From assembly GCA_029253325.1 (NCBI GenBank), contig JAQWZS010000104.1, forward strand, positions 1-6,153: a DNA stretch of 6,153 nucleotides, written 5' to 3'. Positions within the stretch are counted from its first letter, which is position 1; each line of letters starts with the position of its first letter. The translations under genes and the position numbers were made by a program. Positions 5,356-6,153 of the stretch are shown piece after piece. This DNA comes from Bacteroidia bacterium (GTDB lineage Bacteria > Bacteroidota > Bacteroidia > NS11-12g > UBA9320). The notes under the pieces were generated by a model. That model did not search any database and had not been told where the DNA came from. It was given only the letters and a program-made list of their open reading frames with translations.

Positions 5356-5389
5356 AAACCCGGTGTCCTAGCCGATAGACGAACGGGCC
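5315..5389 (-). tRNA. tRNA-Glu, anticodon UUC, CCA encoded
   Basis: Read on the minus strand, this 75-base sequence folds as a complete cloverleaf. The acceptor arm is GGCCCGT with ACGGGCT (G1-U72 wobble), and the D arm is GTCT/GGAC around ATCGGCTA. The anticodon stem is CCGGG/CTCGG with loop TTTTCAT, giving the anticodon TTC. The variable loop is CAAG and the T arm is AGGGG/CCCCT with TTCGATT. It ends in discriminator A and an encoded CCA. It reads glutamate codons GAA and GAG. Its 3' half is overlapped in antisense by the end of the recombinase ORF. The gene itself is intact and should be functional. Confidence 0.95.
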
Positions 5390-5431
5390 AATTAATGCTC
5401 GTGTCACATTAACTATTCCTAGCTTCTGTGC

Positions 5432-5459
5432 TGTCCGGCTCCGAAACCTTCGGATGACA
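5432..5459 (-). other. Stem-loop in the leader of the tRNA-Glu transcript
   Basis: TCCGA (5440-5444) pairs with TCGGA (5450-5454) around AACCT. An outer TGTC/GACA pair (5432-5435 with 5456-5459) extends it past an asymmetric internal loop. It lies between the candidate tRNA promoter and the tRNA 5' end, and is locally GC-richer than its surroundings. It may be a processing or stability structure of the precursor; a separate small RNA is possible but unsupported. Confidence 0.35.
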
Positions 5460-5481
5460 TTGCTGAACACTTTTGAAAGAA

Positions 5482-5512
5482 CAAATCTCCCGTTGCGTTA
5501 AGCGAATGCAAA
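5482..5512 (-). promoter_or_regulatory. Candidate promoter for tRNA-Glu
   Basis: On the minus strand, TTTG (5509-5512) is followed after exactly 19 bases by GAGATTTG (5482-5489). This is the Bacteroidota -33/-7 layout, with the TTTG of the -7 box kept but its leading TA replaced by GA. It would give a leader of roughly 80-90 bases before the tRNA. Confidence 0.4.
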
Positions 5513-5649
5513 AGAAATATTATTATTTTAAACGCCAAATAAAAAGATTTAAAAAGGCATAAATTTTAAAAATACTTTTACTGTTCAGAGTGCCAGAACC
5601 TTCCTGTCATATTTCACCTTAATTATCATCTATAATTTATAAAATAAGT

Positions 5650-5657
5650 TAGGTTTG
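5650..5657 (+). promoter_or_regulatory. -7 promoter element of gap
   Basis: TAGGTTTG matches TAnnTTTG exactly, 32 bases before the gap ATG, which would leave an A-rich leader of about 25 bases (AAACAAAAAACATACAG and on). No clear TTTG box is seen at the -33 place, so this is a single-element call. Confidence 0.5.
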
Positions 5658-5689
5658 CATTCTTTAAACAAAAAACATACAGAAAAATA

Positions 5690-6153
5690 ATGAGAGTAGC
5701 CATCAATGGGTTCGGTAGAATTGGAAGATTAACATTCAAATGCCTTCTAGAAAAAGAAAATATAGAGGTAGTAGCTATAAATGATCTTACAGATAACAAA
5801 ACACTTGCTCACTTGCTAAAATATGACTCTGTGCAAGGTAAGTTCAATGGTACCGTAGATTTTACAGATGAGCATATCATCGTAAACGGAAAAAATATAG
5901 CAGCAACTGCTGAGCGTGATCCCTCTAACCTCCCCTGGAAAGAAATGAATATAGATGTAGTACTTGAGAGTACTGGTTTTTTTAGAAGCCCTGAGACGGC
6001 TGGTAAGCATATCACAGCGGGTGCTAAAAAAGTAATCATCTCTGCTCCTGCTAGTGGCGATGTAAAAACCGTAGTGCTAGGAGTAAATGATGAGACACTA
6101 AGCGGTGACGAAACAATTGTATCTAACGCTAGCTGCACAACCAACTGCCTTGC
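5690..6153 (+). CDS. gap: Glyceraldehyde-3-phosphate dehydrogenase, N-terminal part (runs off the edge)
   Basis: The first 154 residues are present; the family is about 330-335 long. The N-terminus has the Rossmann signature INGFGRIGRL (5-14), then Asn31-Asp32 after strand two, the Asp that favours NAD over NADP. After it come STGFF (94-98) with the conserved Ser-Thr-Gly loop, KKVIISAP (113-120), and SNASCTTNC (145-153) with catalytic Cys149. The enzyme oxidises glyceraldehyde-3-phosphate to 1,3-bisphosphoglycerate in glycolysis and works in reverse in gluconeogenesis; it acts as a cytosolic tetramer. ATG 5690 is the clear start, since the protein begins at the canonical position (MRVAING). 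The gene is divergent from tRNA-Glu, 300 bases away, and has its own promoter candidate. The long minus-strand frames under it are shadows. Confidence 0.97.
   Translation, partial: MRVAINGFGRIGRLTFKCLLEKENIEVVAINDLTDNKTLAHLLKYDSVQGKFNGTVDFTDEHIIVNGKNIAATAERDPSNLPWKEMNIDVVLESTGFFRSPETAGKHITAGAKKVIISAPASGDVKTVVLGVNDETLSGDETIVSNASCTTNCL

Noticed and set aside
5809..6144. Two long minus-strand frames under the gap gene
   Set aside because: They are opposite-strand shadows of a highly conserved GAPDH coding region.

Overview
The window looks like a piece of a Flavobacteriia (Bacteroidota) chromosome. It is AT-rich, and the genes lack Shine-Dalgarno sequences but have A-rich leaders. Two predicted lipoproteins start in the short MKK/MIK style with a Cys at residue 17. 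Two promoter candidates carry the Bacteroidota -7 element TAnnTTTG, and the tRNA-Glu and GAPDH sequences fit this group. No genus can be named from the sequence alone.

Left part (1-2000): the C-terminal end of a membrane protein, a small predicted lipoprotein (291-671), an unrecognised coding remnant without a good start (682-861), and a tight three-gene operon (910-1973). The operon encodes a divergent YjdI-type Fe-S protein, an OsmC-family thiol protein whose start overlaps the previous stop by one base, and a small protein that resembles a receiver domain without its phospho-acceptor Asp and may be a lipoprotein. A hairpin follows the operon.

Middle (1974-2502): 529 bases with no convincing gene but rich in structure. 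It holds two hairpins that could terminate transcription, a 14-bp and a 22-bp perfect palindrome, and a promoter-like element with a 12-bp palindrome over its -33 region. The promoter sits so close to the next ATG that the message would be leaderless.

Recombinase module (2503-5355): a 310-residue protein with a MerR-like DNA-binding N-terminus, a 48-residue small ORF whose ATG lies in a 14-bp palindrome, and a large serine recombinase (530 aa) with the full catalytic set and a zinc ribbon. The recombinase ORF runs, convergently, through the rho-independent terminator of a tRNA-Glu(UUC) gene and into the tRNA itself, so its last 13 or so residues are antisense tRNA sequence. This suggests an element integrated at, or rearranged against, the tRNA 3' end. 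No second copy of the tRNA 3' end was found in the window, so the left boundary is not established.

Right part (5315-6153): tRNA-Glu on the minus strand with a terminator, a structured leader and a candidate promoter, followed by a divergently transcribed gap gene (NAD-type GAPDH) cut by the window edge just after its catalytic Cys149. The tRNA and gap are probably the conserved chromosomal backbone, and the recombinase module is the accessory part.
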